Shown: positions 8,542-20,700 of the stretch, in pieces | Position numbering within the stretch: position 1 is the stretch's first letter | Layout: every line of letters starts with the position of its first letter | NCBI RefSeq assembly: GCF_003725545.1 | Contig: NZ_RJLN01000032.1 | Span: forward strand, 1 to 64,000 | Origin: Micromonospora solifontis | Lineage (GTDB): Bacteria; Actinomycetota; Actinomycetes; Mycobacteriales; Micromonosporaceae | Length of the DNA stretch: 64,000 nt | Direction of reading: 5' to 3' | Made by a program: the position numbers and the translations under genes | The notes under the pieces: generated by a model | The model's input: the letters and a program-made list of their open reading frames with translations, nothing else | Told to the model about the DNA's origin: nothing | Databases searched by the model: none

Positions 8542-9351
8542 TCACACCGGGGGTGACGCGGCTCCGGCGGTGACCACGCCGGGCGTGGGCCGGGGCCGGG
8601 AGGTGGACCGGGTCGCGGCGCGGACCTCCGCCACCAGCGCGGCGGTGAAGGACCCGAACGCGGGACCGAGGAAGTGGAAGTGCCCGCCAGGGAAGAGTAG
8701 CCGCCGGAACGGTCCCGTGGTCTCCGCCGCCCAGGCCGCGATCGCCGCCGGCGGCGCCCAGTCGTCCTCGGTGCCGCCGAAGGCGGTCATCGGCACGGTC
8801 AGCGGCGGGCGCACGGCCGGCGGGGCGTACCCGGCCAGCGCCCCCAGATCGGCGCGGACCAGCCGGAGCAGCTGGGCGCGGAACTCGGGCACCTCGTGGA
8901 TCCGGTCCGGCATGCCGCCCAGCGCGAACAGGTGGCGCAGCATCTCGTCGTCGGAGACGTCGTACGGCAGGGTCGCCTTCGGACCGCGGTAACCGGCGGC
9001 GGGGCGGCCGGAGACGCCGAGCCAGACCGGTTCGACGCCGTGCGCCCCGAGTGCCCGCGCGGTCTCCGCCGCGACCACCGCGCCCAGGCTGTGCCCGAAC
9101 AGGGCCAACGGCGCGTCGGCCCAGTCGAGCAGGTCCTCGACCACCCGGGCGACCATGGCGGGGATGTCCCGCAGCGGCTCGTCGCGGTGGCGGCGGCCCC
9201 GACCCGGCAGGTCGGGCAGGAGCAGGTCCCACTCCGCCGGGATGCCCCGGCTGAGCGGGAAGTAGGCGCTGCCCGACCCGCCGGCGTGGTGGAACGCCAC
9301 CAGGCGCAGGTCGGGGTCGGGCACCGGCCGCGGTCGGAGGAAGGCGGTCAT
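8542..9351 (-). CDS. Type II thioesterase
   Basis: 269-residue alpha/beta hydrolase. LVAFHHAGGSGSAYFPL gives the oxyanion-loop region, GHSLGA carries the nucleophile S88, a late acidic segment (GGTEDDW) and GGHFHFL provide Asp and His. Stand-alone enzymes of this type remove wrong or stalled acyl groups from PKS/NRPS carrier domains. The ATG lies 4 bases after the PKS3 stop, so the two are probably translated together. PKS3 has no own release domain, so final release by this enzyme is an alternative to hand-over to the NRPS. Confidence 0.88.
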   Translation of the reverse strand: MTAFLRPRPVPDPDLRLVAFHHAGGSGSAYFPLSRGIPAEWDLLLPDLPGRGRRHRDEPLRDIPAMVARVVEDLLDWADAPLALFGHSLGAVVAAETARALGAHGVEPVWLGVSGRPAAGYRGPKATLPYDVSDDEMLRHLFALGGMPDRIHEVPEFRAQLLRLVRADLGALAGYAPPAVRPPLTVPMTAFGGTEDDWAPPAAIAAWAAETTGPFRRLLFPGGHFHFLGPAFGSFTAALVAEVRAATRSTSRPRPTPGVVTAGAASPPV

Positions 9352-9355
9352 CGGG

Positions 9356-11761
9356 TCACTCCCGTCCCCCGGCCGCGACCAGGCGGCCGGTGATGTGGTC
9401 GGCGATGGTCGCCAGCAGCGCGGCCAGCGGGCGCTCGATGGGCAGGTCCTCGGGGGTGAGCGCGATCTGGAAGCGTTCCTCGATCCGGGTCATGAACAGG
9501 GTGGAGACGAACGAGTCGCCGCCGGTCTCCAGGAAGGACCGGCTGGGGTCCAGCTCCTCCTCGGCGTGCAGCACGTCGCGCAGCTCGCTCATCAGGTACG
9601 CCTCGATGCCCGCCCGGTCGGTGGGCAGCGGTTCCCCGTTCCCGGCGTCGCCGGTCGCGGCCGCGGTTCCGGCCGCGCCGACCGGCTCGTCCACCCAGAA
9701 CCGCCGGCGCCGGAACGGGTAGGTGGGCAGGTCGGGCAGGATCCGCGCACCGGCCGGGCGCAGCTCGTCGAAGCGGACGTCGAGCCCGGCCAGAAAGAGC
9801 GCGGCGAGCGCGTCCAGCAGCAGCCCCGGTGCCGCCTCGGGGACGGCGGTGACCAGTGGCACCACGTGTGCCGTACCGTCCTCGCCGCGCCACTCCAGGC
9901 GGGCCGCGTCGGCGGGCCGGCCGGGGTCGCGGCGGGACCGGACCCGGATCCCGAGCCGGCCGAGCAGCGCCACCCACCGGCCGGGCACCTCGCCGGTCGG
10001 CTCGGCCGGGACCAGCCGGGGCCAGCGGGCGCGGACCGCGTCCAAGGCGACCTCCAGCGCGCTGTGGTCGGCGGCGGCCCAGAGGGTGACCGGGCGCGGT
10101 CGCCCAACCGGGCCGGCCGGCTGCCGGGCCGCCGCCGCCAGCCGGACGGCGAGTTCGTCGGCGTTGCCGCCGACCACCGCCACCCGGTACCCGAAGGGCG
10201 CGCGGCCGGCGCGCAGGGTGTGACAGAGCGACGGCAGGTCGGCCGGGCCGGCGACGCGCAGCCGGGCCACCACGGCCGCGCCGAGGGTGGCCAGGCCCTG
10301 CGGGTCCCGGGCGGAGAGGGTGAGCAGCTCGGGACCGGCCGGCGTGGCCGGCAGGTCCCGCTCCGCCGGCCGGTACGCCTCGAGCACCACGTGCGCGTTG
10401 GTGCCGCTCATCCCGAACGAGTTCACCCCGGCCACCCGGCGGGGCAGTTCCGCCGGCCAGGGCGCGGTGCGCCGGGGCACGGTGAAGCTGAGCCGGTCCC
10501 ACGGGATGTGCTCGTTGAGCGGGCCGTCGGCGTCGTCGGCCGCGGCCGGAATCTCGCCGTGCCGCAGCATGAGCACCGTCTTCATCAGCCCCGCCACGCC
10601 GGAGGCCGCCTCCAGGTGGTTGAGCCGGGACTTGACGCTGCCGATGCCGAGCGGCACCCCGCGCTCCCGGACCGCCGGGCCGAGGGCGGCGTCCAGGGCG
10701 CCCACCTCGACGGGGTCGCCGAGCAGCGTGCCGGTGCCGTGCGCCTCGACCCAGCCGACGTCGGTGGCGCCCACCCCGGCGTCGGCCAGGGCGGCCCGGA
10801 CCACCTGCTCCTGGGCGAGGCCGCTGGGCACGGTCAGTCCGGAGGCGGCGCCGTCGTGGTTGACCGCGCTGCCCCGGACCACGGCCAGGATCGGCCGGCC
10901 CTCCCGTTCCGCCTCGTCGAGGCGCATCAGCACCAGCACGCCGACGCCCTCGCCCCGGCCGTACCCGTCGGCGGAGGCCAGGAAGGATTTGGACCGGCCG
11001 GTCGGGGAGAGCGCCCGGCTCTGGCACAGCGACACCATCAGGTTCGGTGACAGCAGCAGGTTCGAGCCGCAGACCAGCGCGTACCGGCACTCCCGCGCAC
11101 GCAGCGCGCGGACCGCCAGGTGCATCGCCACCAGTGAGGAGGAACAGGCGGTGTCCACGCTGACCACCGGGCCGGCGAAGCCCATCACGTAGCTGATCCG
11201 GCCGGCGCCGAAACAGAGGCCGCCGCCGGTGGCGTAGTACGGGTCCAGCGGCGTCTTGTCCTCCCGCACGGCCAGCCGTTCGCCGTACTCGGAGGCCATC
11301 ATGCCGAGGTAGACGCCGACGTCGAGCCGGTCGGTGCGGCGCACCGCCACCCCGGCCCGTTCCAGGGCCTCCCAGGCGGTCTCCAGCAGCAGCCGCTGCT
11401 GCGGGTCGAGCAGCTCGGCCTCCCGCTGCGAGATGCCGAAGAAGTCCGCGTCGAAGTGGCCGATGTCGCTGAGGAAGGCGGCCCGGTCCACGTAGGAGCG
11501 GCCGGGGCGGACCGGTCCCGGCTGGTACGCGGCCCGCAGCCCGGGCCGGTCCTCGGGGATGCCGGTGACCGCGTGCGTGTCGCCGCGCAGGAAGTCCCAG
11601 AACTGCTCCGGCGTGCGCAGGTTGCCGGGGAAGCGCAGGCCGAGCCCGACGACGGCGAGCGGCGGCCGCTGCTCCCGCTCCAGCTCGCGGATCCGGGCCT
11701 GCTGCCGGCGGGAGAGCCGGAGCTGGTCCTCCACGAGTCGGCGCAGCTCGGTGGCGTCCAT
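9356..11761 (-). CDS. PKS3: KS-(AT remnant)-ACP polyketide synthase
   Basis: 801 residues. An N-terminal amphipathic helix (LRRLVEDQLRLSRRQQARIR) is a likely docking coiled coil. The ketosynthase (about 38-457) has C206 in [14 protein letters not shown] and the second His in NHLEAA, so it looks active. Between about 460 and 690 the KS-AT linker start and the post-AT segment (LPTYPFRRRRFW) are kept. The AT body is shortened, with no GQGSQ, no GHSxGE serine motif and no YASH/HAFH. The ACP carries GGDSF (S750). No reductive domains, so this module should leave a beta-keto group if it extends. The ATG 11761 is favoured (GAGGG 8 bases away); a GTG at 11776 overlaps the PKS2 stop. As the last PKS of the line it may hand its chain to the cysteine NRPS. 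Confidence 0.85.
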   Translation of the reverse strand: MDATELRRLVEDQLRLSRRQQARIRELEREQRPPLAVVGLGLRFPGNLRTPEQFWDFLRGDTHAVTGIPEDRPGLRAAYQPGPVRPGRSYVDRAAFLSDIGHFDADFFGISQREAELLDPQQRLLLETAWEALERAGVAVRRTDRLDVGVYLGMMASEYGERLAVREDKTPLDPYYATGGGLCFGAGRISYVMGFAGPVVSVDTACSSSLVAMHLAVRALRARECRYALVCGSNLLLSPNLMVSLCQSRALSPTGRSKSFLASADGYGRGEGVGVLVLMRLDEAEREGRPILAVVRGSAVNHDGAASGLTVPSGLAQEQVVRAALADAGVGATDVGWVEAHGTGTLLGDPVEVGALDAALGPAVRERGVPLGIGSVKSRLNHLEAASGVAGLMKTVLMLRHGEIPAAADDADGPLNEHIPWDRLSFTVPRRTAPWPAELPRRVAGVNSFGMSGTNAHVVLEAYRPAERDLPATPAGPELLTLSARDPQGLATLGAAVVARLRVAGPADLPSLCHTLRAGRAPFGYRVAVVGGNADELAVRLAAAARQPAGPVGRPRPVTLWAAADHSALEVALDAVRARWPRLVPAEPTGEVPGRWVALLGRLGIRVRSRRDPGRPADAARLEWRGEDGTAHVVPLVTAVPEAAPGLLLDALAALFLAGLDVRFDELRPAGARILPDLPTYPFRRRRFWVDEPVGAAGTAAATGDAGNGEPLPTDRAGIEAYLMSELRDVLHAEEELDPSRSFLETGGDSFVSTLFMTRIEERFQIALTPEDLPIERPLAALLATIADHITGRLVAAGGRE

Positions 11762-11772
11762 GGTCACGTCCC

Positions 11773-14700
11773 TCACTCCTCCATGGCCAGGTCCGCCCGG
11801 ACGGCCCGGACCAGCTCGTCGATCGACAGGTCGGCCAGGTCGCCGTCGGTCCCGCCGGGTTCTTCCGCGGGCCAGCCGCCGGCCGGGGTGTCCACCGGCT
11901 CGTCGTCGGGGTAGAGCAGGTCGATCGCGTACGCGGCGACCTGCGCGATGGTCGGGTGGTCGATGGCGACGGTGGCCGGCAGGTCCACGGCGAGGGCGTG
12001 CGACAGCCGGGTCCGCAGGTCGATCACCATGATCGAGTCGAGGCCGAGGTCGACGAAGCCGGCCTCGTCGTCGAGCGCCCCCGGGTCGCCCAGCGCCTCA
12101 CCGGCCACGCCCCGCACGGCCGCCCGGAGCCGGTCCTCCCGCTCGTCGGCGGCCGTCCGGTCCAGTTCCGCGCGCAGCCAGCCTCGCGGCGCGGCCGGGG
12201 CCGCGGGCGCGGCGGAGCCGACCCGTCCCCCCCGCAGCAGCGGCAGCAGCAGCGCCGCCCGCGGGTGCCCGGCCGCCCGCTCGACGTACGCCCGGGCGTC
12301 CACCGCCACCGCGACCAGGCGGTCCCGGCCGGCGGTGAGCGCGGCCCGCAGGATCGTCTCGGCCTCCTCGTCGGTGAGGGCACGCACGCCCAGCCGGTCG
12401 ATGGCCCGCCGGGTCGCCTCGGTGGCGGCGAGGCCGCCCTTCACCCGGGGCGTCCACGGTCCCCAGTCGATGCTGACGGCGGGCAGGCCGCCGTCGCGGA
12501 GCCGGGCGGCGAGGCCGGCCAGATAGCCGTTGGCGGCGGCGTAGTTGGCCTGGCCGGCGGAGCCGAGCACGGCGGAGACCGAGGAGAAGTGCACCAGCGC
12601 CGCCGGCCGCCGCCCGGCCATGGCCGCCAGCAGCCGGTCCGCGCCGGCCGCCTTGCCGGCGAAGACCTCCGCGTAGGCGGCCTCGTCGAGCTGGTCGAAG
12701 GCGCCGTCGGCGGTCCGCCCGGCGAGATGCCAGACGCTGCCGATCGGCCCGTCGCGTTCCGCCTCGGCCACCATCCGCCGGCAGTCCCCGGGGTCGGTGA
12801 CGTCGCCGCGCACCACCCGGACCCGGGTGCCGCCGGCGGTGAGCTGGTCGATCGCCGCGCTGGCCGCCGGGTCGGGCGCGGACCGGCCGACCAGGGTGAT
12901 CGCGGGGACGCCCTGCCGGGCGAGGAAGCCGGCGACGCTCAGCCCCAGCGCGCCGAGCCCGCCGGTGATCAGCGCGGTGCCGGTGGTGACGGCGGCCGGC
13001 AGGTCGGCCTCGGCCGGGGGCAGTGGGCGCAGCCGGGCCACCCGCAGCCCGTCGGCCTCGATCCGCAGCCGGGTCTCCGGCAGGCCCCGGCGTACCTCCT
13101 CGACCAGCAGCGCGGCGGCGGCCTGCGGGTCGGCGTCGGCGGCGAGCACGACCCGGACCAGGCGGCGGTCCGGCTGCTCCGCCTCGACCGCGGCGAGCAT
13201 CCCCCACAGCGCCTCCCGGACCGGGGCGGCCGCCGGCCCGTCGGCACACACCACCAGGTACGGCACGGCGGCGGAGGCGGTCCGCAGGTCGTCGGCGAGC
13301 CGGCGGACGGCGGACAGCGCGACGTCGGCCGATTCCCCCGGCTCGGCGGCCGCGAACCGTAGGTCCAGCACCAGGTCGGGCGGCCCGTCGTCCGGCGCGG
13401 CCAGGTCGGTGACCGCCGCGGCGAGCGCGGGCCGGACGTCGCCGCCGAGGACGGCGGCGCGCGGCGGCCCGGCCGGCGCCGGGGCGGGCCGGTCCGGTTC
13501 CGGCGCGGTCCAGGTCAGCTCGTGCACGTGCACGGCGGTGTCCCGGAGTGACCGCTCCAGCAGGTCGCGCGGGGCGTGCCGGATGCGGAACCCGTCGACC
13601 GCCAGCACGGTACGGCCGCGCCCGTCGAACAGGTGCAGGTCCGCCTCGTCCACCTGTCGGGTCCCGTCGGGGCGGGGGGTGGACCGCCGGGCCCGCACGT
13701 GGCCCCAGAGTTCCCCGTCCGGGTCGGGCCGGCGGGCCAGGGTGAGCCGGGCGGCGGCGAACGGGATCGCCAGCCCGGCCCGGCCGGCCTCCTCGGCCGA
13801 CCCGCCGGCCGCGTCCGGGTCGACGCCGAAGGTCACCGTGCTCTGCAGGCAGGAGTCGAGCAGGCCGGGGTGGATGGCCCAGCCGGCCGGGTCCTCGTTC
13901 ATCCGCTCGGGGCGGGCGTACCGGACCAGGGCCTCGTCGCCGCGCAACCACACCCGGTCGATCCAGCGGAACGACGGGCCGAGCAGGTAGCCCATCTCGC
14001 GGAAGTGCCGGTAGAAGTCCGTCCCGGCGAGCTGCCGCTCGGCGGCGGCCTGGAACGCGGCGAGGTCCGGCACCGGTCGCGGCTCGACCGGCTGATCCGC
14101 CAGCAGGCGGGCGGAGAGGTGCTCCTGCCAGCGCTCCCGTTCCGGATCGACCAGGCTCTGCACGCTCACCGTCCGGCCGCCGTGCTCCTGCTCGACCTCG
14201 ATGACCTGCAGCTCGTACCGCTCGCCGTCGTGCAGCACCAGAGCGCGGGGGAAGACCAGGTCGGCGAGGGCGGGCGGGGTCCCGCCGCCGGCCAGCGCGC
14301 TGAGCACGGTGGCGGTCTGCGAGGCGCCGGGCACCGAGACGGTGCCGTAGAGCCGGTGGTCGGTCAGGTGCGGCGGGAACTCGGTGCTGCGCTCGGTCCG
14401 GAACACCCGGCCGCGCAGCGCGGGCGAGCGGACCGGCGTACCCCAGGCCGGCGCCTCGGCGGCCGGACCGGCGGTGACCACCGGCCCGCCGGTGGTCACC
14501 GCCCAGTAGCGGGTCTCCGCGAACGGGTAGCGCGGCGCGTCCACGCGGGTGCCGGCGCGGCGGGGCTGCACTCGGGACCAGTTCAGGTCCTGGCCGAGCG
14601 GGTAGAGCGCGGCGACCGCCGCGAGCAGCGCGGCCCGGTCCGGCGTGCCGCGGCGCAGCGACGACAGCAGGCCGCCGGCCGGCGCCAGGTCCGCGGCCCG

Positions 14701-17700
14701 GACCAGGTTGACCAGGGTACGGTCCGGGCCGATCTCCAGGCACACGTCCACGTCGAGCGCGGCGAGCCGGGCCGCGCCGGCGTGGAAGCGGACCGGCTGG
14801 CGGGCGTGGCGCACCCAGTAGTCGGCGTCGTACGTGTCGGGGCCGGCGACCTCCCCGGTCAGGTTGGAGATCACCGGGATGGTGGGGCCGGTGTGGTGGA
14901 CCGTCGCGCAGACCGCACGGAACTCCTCCAGCGCCGGGTCCAGCAGTCGCGAGTGGAACGCGTGGGAGACGCTCAGCGCCCGGTGCCGTACGCCCTCGGC
15001 GCGCAGCCGGGCGGCCAGGGCGTCGACCTCCTCGGGCAGGCCGGAGACCACGGTGGCCGCGGGACCGTTGACCGCCGCCACGTCCAGCCCGGTGCCGGTG
15101 ATCAGGTCGCGGACCCGTTCCTCGGTGGCGACCACGGCGAGCATCGCCCCCGGCCGGGTGGCCTGCATCAGCCGGGCCCGCTCGGCGATCAGGTCGAGCC
15201 CGGCGGACAGGTCCAGCACCCCGGCCACGATGGCGGCGGAGATCTCGCCGACGCTGTGGCCCATCACCACGGCCGGCGTGACGCCCCAGGATCGCCACAG
15301 CTCGGCCAGGGCGACCTCCAGGGTGACCAGGGCCGGCTGGGTGACCCGGGTCTCGTTGATCGCGGCCCGGTCCTCGCCGGTGAAGATCAGCTCGGTCAGC
15401 GAGGCGCCGAGCGCCGGGGCGAGCCGCCGGTCGCACTCGTCGAAGACCGCCCGGAACACCGGCTCGGTGGCGTGCAGCTCGCGGCCCATGCCGAAGAACT
15501 GGCTGCCCTGGCCGGAGAAGAGGAACGCGATCCGGGGCGGCCGGCCCGCCGGGGCCGGGTCGGCCGGCACGGCGGCGGCGAGGACCTGCTCGCGGTCGCG
15601 GCCGAGCAGCGCCACCCGGTACGGCAGGTGGGCCCGCCCGGTGCCGGCCAGTGCCGCCAGGTCGGGCAGCTCCTCCTCCGGCCCGCCCGCGATCCGGTCC
15701 CGCCAGCGGTCGACCAGCCGGCGCAGCCCGTCCGGGGTCGGCGCGGAGAGCGGGACGAGCAGCGGGCCGGCGGCGGGCCCCTCCGGGCGGGAGCCGTTGG
15801 CCGCCCCGACGCTCGCGGCCGCGCCGGTGGGGAGCCCGGTCCACTCCGGGCCGGCGGCGCGGTCCGGTTCGGGGTCGGCGAGCAGGATGTGCGCGTTCGT
15901 GCCGGTGAAGCCGAAGCCGGACACCCCGGCCAGCCGGGGCCGGCCGGCGCGCGGCCAGGCCGCGGGGGTGTCCAGCACCCGGACGTCCATGCCGGCCCAG
16001 TCGATGTGCGGGTTGGGCTCGGTGAAGTGCAGGTTGGCCGGGATGGTGCCGTGCCGCAGGGCGAGCACCGTCTTGATCACCGAGGCCATGCCGGCGGCGG
16101 ACTCGCAGTGGCCGAGGTTGCTCTTGACCGAGCCGAGCCGCAGCGGCCGGTCGGCGGCCCGGCCCGGGCCGAGCACCCGCCACGCCGCCCCGACCTCGAT
16201 CGGGTCGCCGAGGGAGGTGCCGGTGCCGTGCGCCTCCAGGAAGTCCACCGCGGCGCCGGTCACGCCCGCGTCGGCGAGGGCGGCGGCGATGACCTGCTCC
16301 TGGGCCCGGCCGCTCGGCGCGGTCAGCCCGGAGGAGCTGCCGTCCTGGTTGACCGCGCTGCCCCGGACCAGGGCGAGCACGGCGTCGCCGTCCCGGTCGG
16401 CGTCGGCGAGTCGCTTGAGGACGAGCACCCCGCAGCCCTCGGAGCGGACGAACCCGTTGGCGTCGGCGGAGAAGGCCCGGCACCGCCCGTCCGGGGAGAG
16501 CATGTGCGCCCGGCTCACCGCCACCGAGGCCAGCGGGTCGACGATGACGTTCACCCCGCCGACGATCGCCGCGTCGACCTCCCCGGCGCGCAGCGCGCGG
16601 ACGGCGAGGTGCAGGGCGACCAGCGAGGACGAGCAGGCGGTGTCCACGGCGAGCGCCGGTCCGGCCAGGCCCAGCACGTACGCCAGCCGGCCGGCGACGG
16701 CGTTGAGCGCGGTGCCGGTGCTGTAGTACGCGTCGAGCCGGTCCACCCCCGCGCCGGCCAGCACCCGGGCGTAGTCGCCGTTGCTCACCCCGACGAAGAC
16801 CCCGGTACGGGTGCCGGCCAGCCCCTTCGGGTCGATCCCGGCGTCCTCCAGCGCGTGCCAGGCGCACTCCAGGAGCAGTCGCTGCTGCGGGTCGAGGTTC
16901 TCCGCCTCGCGGGTCGGCACGCCGAAGAACCCGGCGTCGAAGCGGGCCACGTCGCGCAGGAAGCCGCCCTGGTCGGTGGTGATCCGGGGACCGCTGTCCG
17001 GGTCGGCGGTGTGGAACATGCGGTGACTCCAGCGGTGCGCCGGCACCGGACCGACCGCGTCCCGGCCGGAGCGGAGCAGGTCCCACAGCTCCTCCACGGA
17101 GTCCGCGCCGGGGAAGCGACCGGCCATCCCGACGATCGCCGCCGGCCCGGCCGGGGACGCCGCCGACCCGGTCACCGTGGCGACCGGGGCGGCCGGCTCC
17201 CCCACCCGCGGGACGGCCGGCACGGGATCGATCGGGATGGCCGGAGACACGGGGCGCACCACGGCCGGTGCTTCGGGCGACGCCGGGTCGGCGGCGTGCA
17301 CCCGGGCGTGGTCGGCCGGCGGTACGCCCACCGCCGGCCCGGCGCCGGCGGTCGGGCCGGCGCGCAGGGACAGCAGGTGCGCGGCGAACTGGCGCACGGT
17401 GGGGTGGTCGAAGACATCGGCCACCTGCAGCGGCACCTCGAACGCCTCGGCGAGCCGGCGGGCCAGGTCCACCGCCATGATGGAGTCCAGGCCGAGGTCG
17501 AAGAAGCCCGCGTCCTCCCGCACGACGTGGCCCTCCGGGTGCCCGAGCTGGGCGGCCAGCAGCCGGGCCACGTGGGCGCGGGCGGCGGCGGGGCGGGCGC
17601 CCACCGGCAGCGCGGTCAGCTCCGCCACCACCGACGGCTCCCGTTCGTCGACGGGCGCGGCCACCTCATCGGCCCCGGGCGTGGCCCCGGCGGGGGCGGG

Positions 17701-20700
17701 CACGGCGGCGAGCAGGCCGCGCGGGCGCAGCCCGCCCAGCACGCTGTCCAGCCGGGCCCGGTCCAGCGGGCAGGCGACCAGGTACCCCTCCGCTCCGGGC
17801 GTCTCGTCCCGCAGCGCCGCGCAACCGGTGGCCGGGTCCAGCGCGCCCACGCCGAGCCGGGCAAACCGGTCCCGGGAGTCGCCGTCGGCCATCCCGGACA
17901 CCGCCCACGGCCCGTACGCGATGCTGACCGCCGGCAACCCGAGCGACCGGCGGTACGCGGCCAGGGCGTCCAGTCCGCCGTTCGCGGCGGCGTACGCGGC
18001 GTAGCCCTCGGTGCCCCAGAGCGCGGACACCGAGGAGACCAGCACGAAGAAGTCCAGCGGCAGGTCCCGGGTGAGCCGGTGCAGCCACCACGCGCCGCCC
18101 ACCTTGGCCCGCAGGGCGGCGGCGATCAGCCCGGCGTCCAGTTCGCCGGCCGGTACCCGGGCGATGGTGCCGGCGGCGTGCAGCACCCCGGCCAGCGGCG
18201 GCATGCCGCGCAGCGCGTCGCTCACCTGCCGGCGGGAGTCGGCGGTGTCGCACCCACCGCCGACGTACCCGACCCCGATCCCCTCGTCGCGTAGCCGGGT
18301 GAGCAGGTCGCGCGCGGCCGGATCCAGGTCGGCCTCGGTGCGCCGGCCGACCAGCAGCAGCCGGCGGGCGCCCCGCCGGACCAGGTCGGCGACGAGTTCC
18401 CGGCCGACCGCGCCGAGCGCGCCGGTGACCAGGTAGGTGGCGTCGGGGCGGACCCGCAGGCCGGCCGGGACGGGGTCGGCGGTCCGGAGCCGGGCGGCGC
18501 GGAGCCGGCCGGCGCGCACCGCGACCAGGTCCTCCAGCACCGGGCCGGGCGGCGCGGTGAGCAGGTCCAGCGCGGCGGCCAGGTCGTCGGGGCCCGGCCG
18601 GGCGGGCAGGTCGAGCACAGCGCCGAAGGCGGCACCGAACTCCAGCCCCAGCACCGGGGCGAGGCCGTGCAGCGGCCCGTGGACGGTGGCGGTCACCTCG
18701 TCGGTCGGCCCGGTACGGCGGACGCCCCGGGTGAGCAGCACCGCCCGACGGCCGTCGGCCCCGGCCAGGGCGGCCACCGCCGTGGTCACCGCGGCGACGG
18801 TGGTCGCCGCCCGGTCGACCGGGTCGGTGGCGGGCCGGTCCGGATCGGCGGCGGCCGGGTCGCCGCCGGCGCTCTCCTCGTCGAGCCCGGTGAGGTGCGG
18901 ATCGTCGGCGGCGAAGTCGCTGAGGACGAGGTGCGCGGCCGGGACGAGCACGAGGGTCCCGTCGGGATGGTCGGCCCAGAACGCGGTCCACTCCCCCGGG
19001 TCGCCGGGCAGCGCGCCCGCCCGCCAGCCGGGTGGGGTGGCGGCCGGCTGCGGCGTGAGCAGCGTGCCGGTGAGCCCGCGGGCCGCCGCGGTGGCGGCCA
19101 GTTCCGCCACGAGCGCGGTGTCGTCGCCGGCCAGGACCAGCGGGCCGGGGTCGGGGTCCGGGGCCGGCCGGTCCAGCTCGGTCCAGGCCACCTCGTGGGT
19201 GTGCGCCGCGGTTCGGGGTTCGTCGGCTTCCCCGCCGGTGGGCCACTCCGGGGCGTGCCGGCGGCGCTGCCACGGATAGCCCGGCAGGTCGAGCACGGCC
19301 CGCTGGGCCGACGCGGCGGCGAGCACGGCCGGGTCGACCTCGACCGCCGGTCCGCCACCGGCCAGCGCGGCGAGGCCCGCGGCGGCGGCCGCCGGGTCGG
19401 CGGCGGCGATCCAGGCGGCGACCGGCAGCCGGCTGCGCCCGGCGTTGGCGGTGGCGGCGAAGGCCGGATAGTCCTCCGGCGACAGTCCCCGCACCCGCTG
19501 GGCGTACGCGGCGGCCAGCTCGCGCAGCGCCTCCGGGGTGCGTGCGGAGACCACGAAACCGGTCACCGGGCCGGCGGGCGCGGCCGGCCGCTCGGCCAGT
19601 TCGTCCGGCTCGACCGCGCCGATGATCAGGTGGGCGTTGGTGCCGCTCATCCCGAACGAGCTGACCCCGGCCAGCCGACCGGCGTCCTCGGCCCAGTCGA
19701 CCAGCCGGTCCGGCACCACCATCCCGGTGCCGGCGAGGTCGATGCGCGGGTTGAGGGTACGCAGGTGCACCACCGGCGGCACCTGGCGGCGCTGCACGCA
19801 GAGCACCGCCTTGACCAGGCCGGCCACCCCGGCCGCGGCCTCCAGGTGCCCGAGGTTGGTCTTCACCGAGCCGACCGCGAGGGGCGCGCCGTCGTTGCGC
19901 CGGCCGAGCACGGTGGCCAGCGCCTCCAGCTCGATCGGGTCGCCGAGTGCGGTGCCGGTGCCGTGCGCCTCCACGTACCCGACGTCCGCCGGCCGGGCGC
20001 CGGCCCCGGCCAGGGCCGCCTCGATGAGCGCCACCTGGGAGAGCACGTTCGGCGCGGTGAAGCCACTGGAGCGGCCGTCCTGGTTGACCGCGCTGCCCCG
20101 GATCACCGCGTGGATCCGGTCGCCGTCGCGGACCGCGCGAGCGAGCGGCTTGAGCACCAGCGCGCCGGCGCCCTCGCCCCGGGTGAAACCGTTCGCCCGG
20201 GCGTCGAACGCCTTGCACAGGCCGTCCGGGGCGAGCGAGCGGGTCTGCACGACCAGCCGGGTGGAGCGGGGCGACATGATCAGGTTGACGCCCGCCGCGA
20301 CGGCCACCTCGCACTCGCCCCGGCGCAGCGCCTGCACCGCGAGGTGCACCGCGACCAGTGAGGACGAGCAGGCCGTGTCGACCGCCATGGCCGGGCCGGT
20401 CAGGCCCAGGCTGTACGCGAGCCGGCCGGCGGCGAAGCAGTGCCCGTTGCCGGTGGCCCAGTAGGCGTCCGGCTCGCCGGGGAGCCAGTCCCGGTAGTCC
20501 TGGCCGGTGATGCCGACGTACAGCCCGGCGGGGCGGCCGACGAGCCGGTCGGCGGGGACGGCGGCGTTCTCCAGCGCCTCCCAGGCGACCTCGAGCAGGA
20601 GCCGGTGCTGCGGGTCGAGGGCCCGGGCCTCGCGCGGACTGATGCCGAAGAAGTCGGCGTCGAAGTCGAGCACCTCGTCGAGGAAGCCGCCGCGCTGCGG

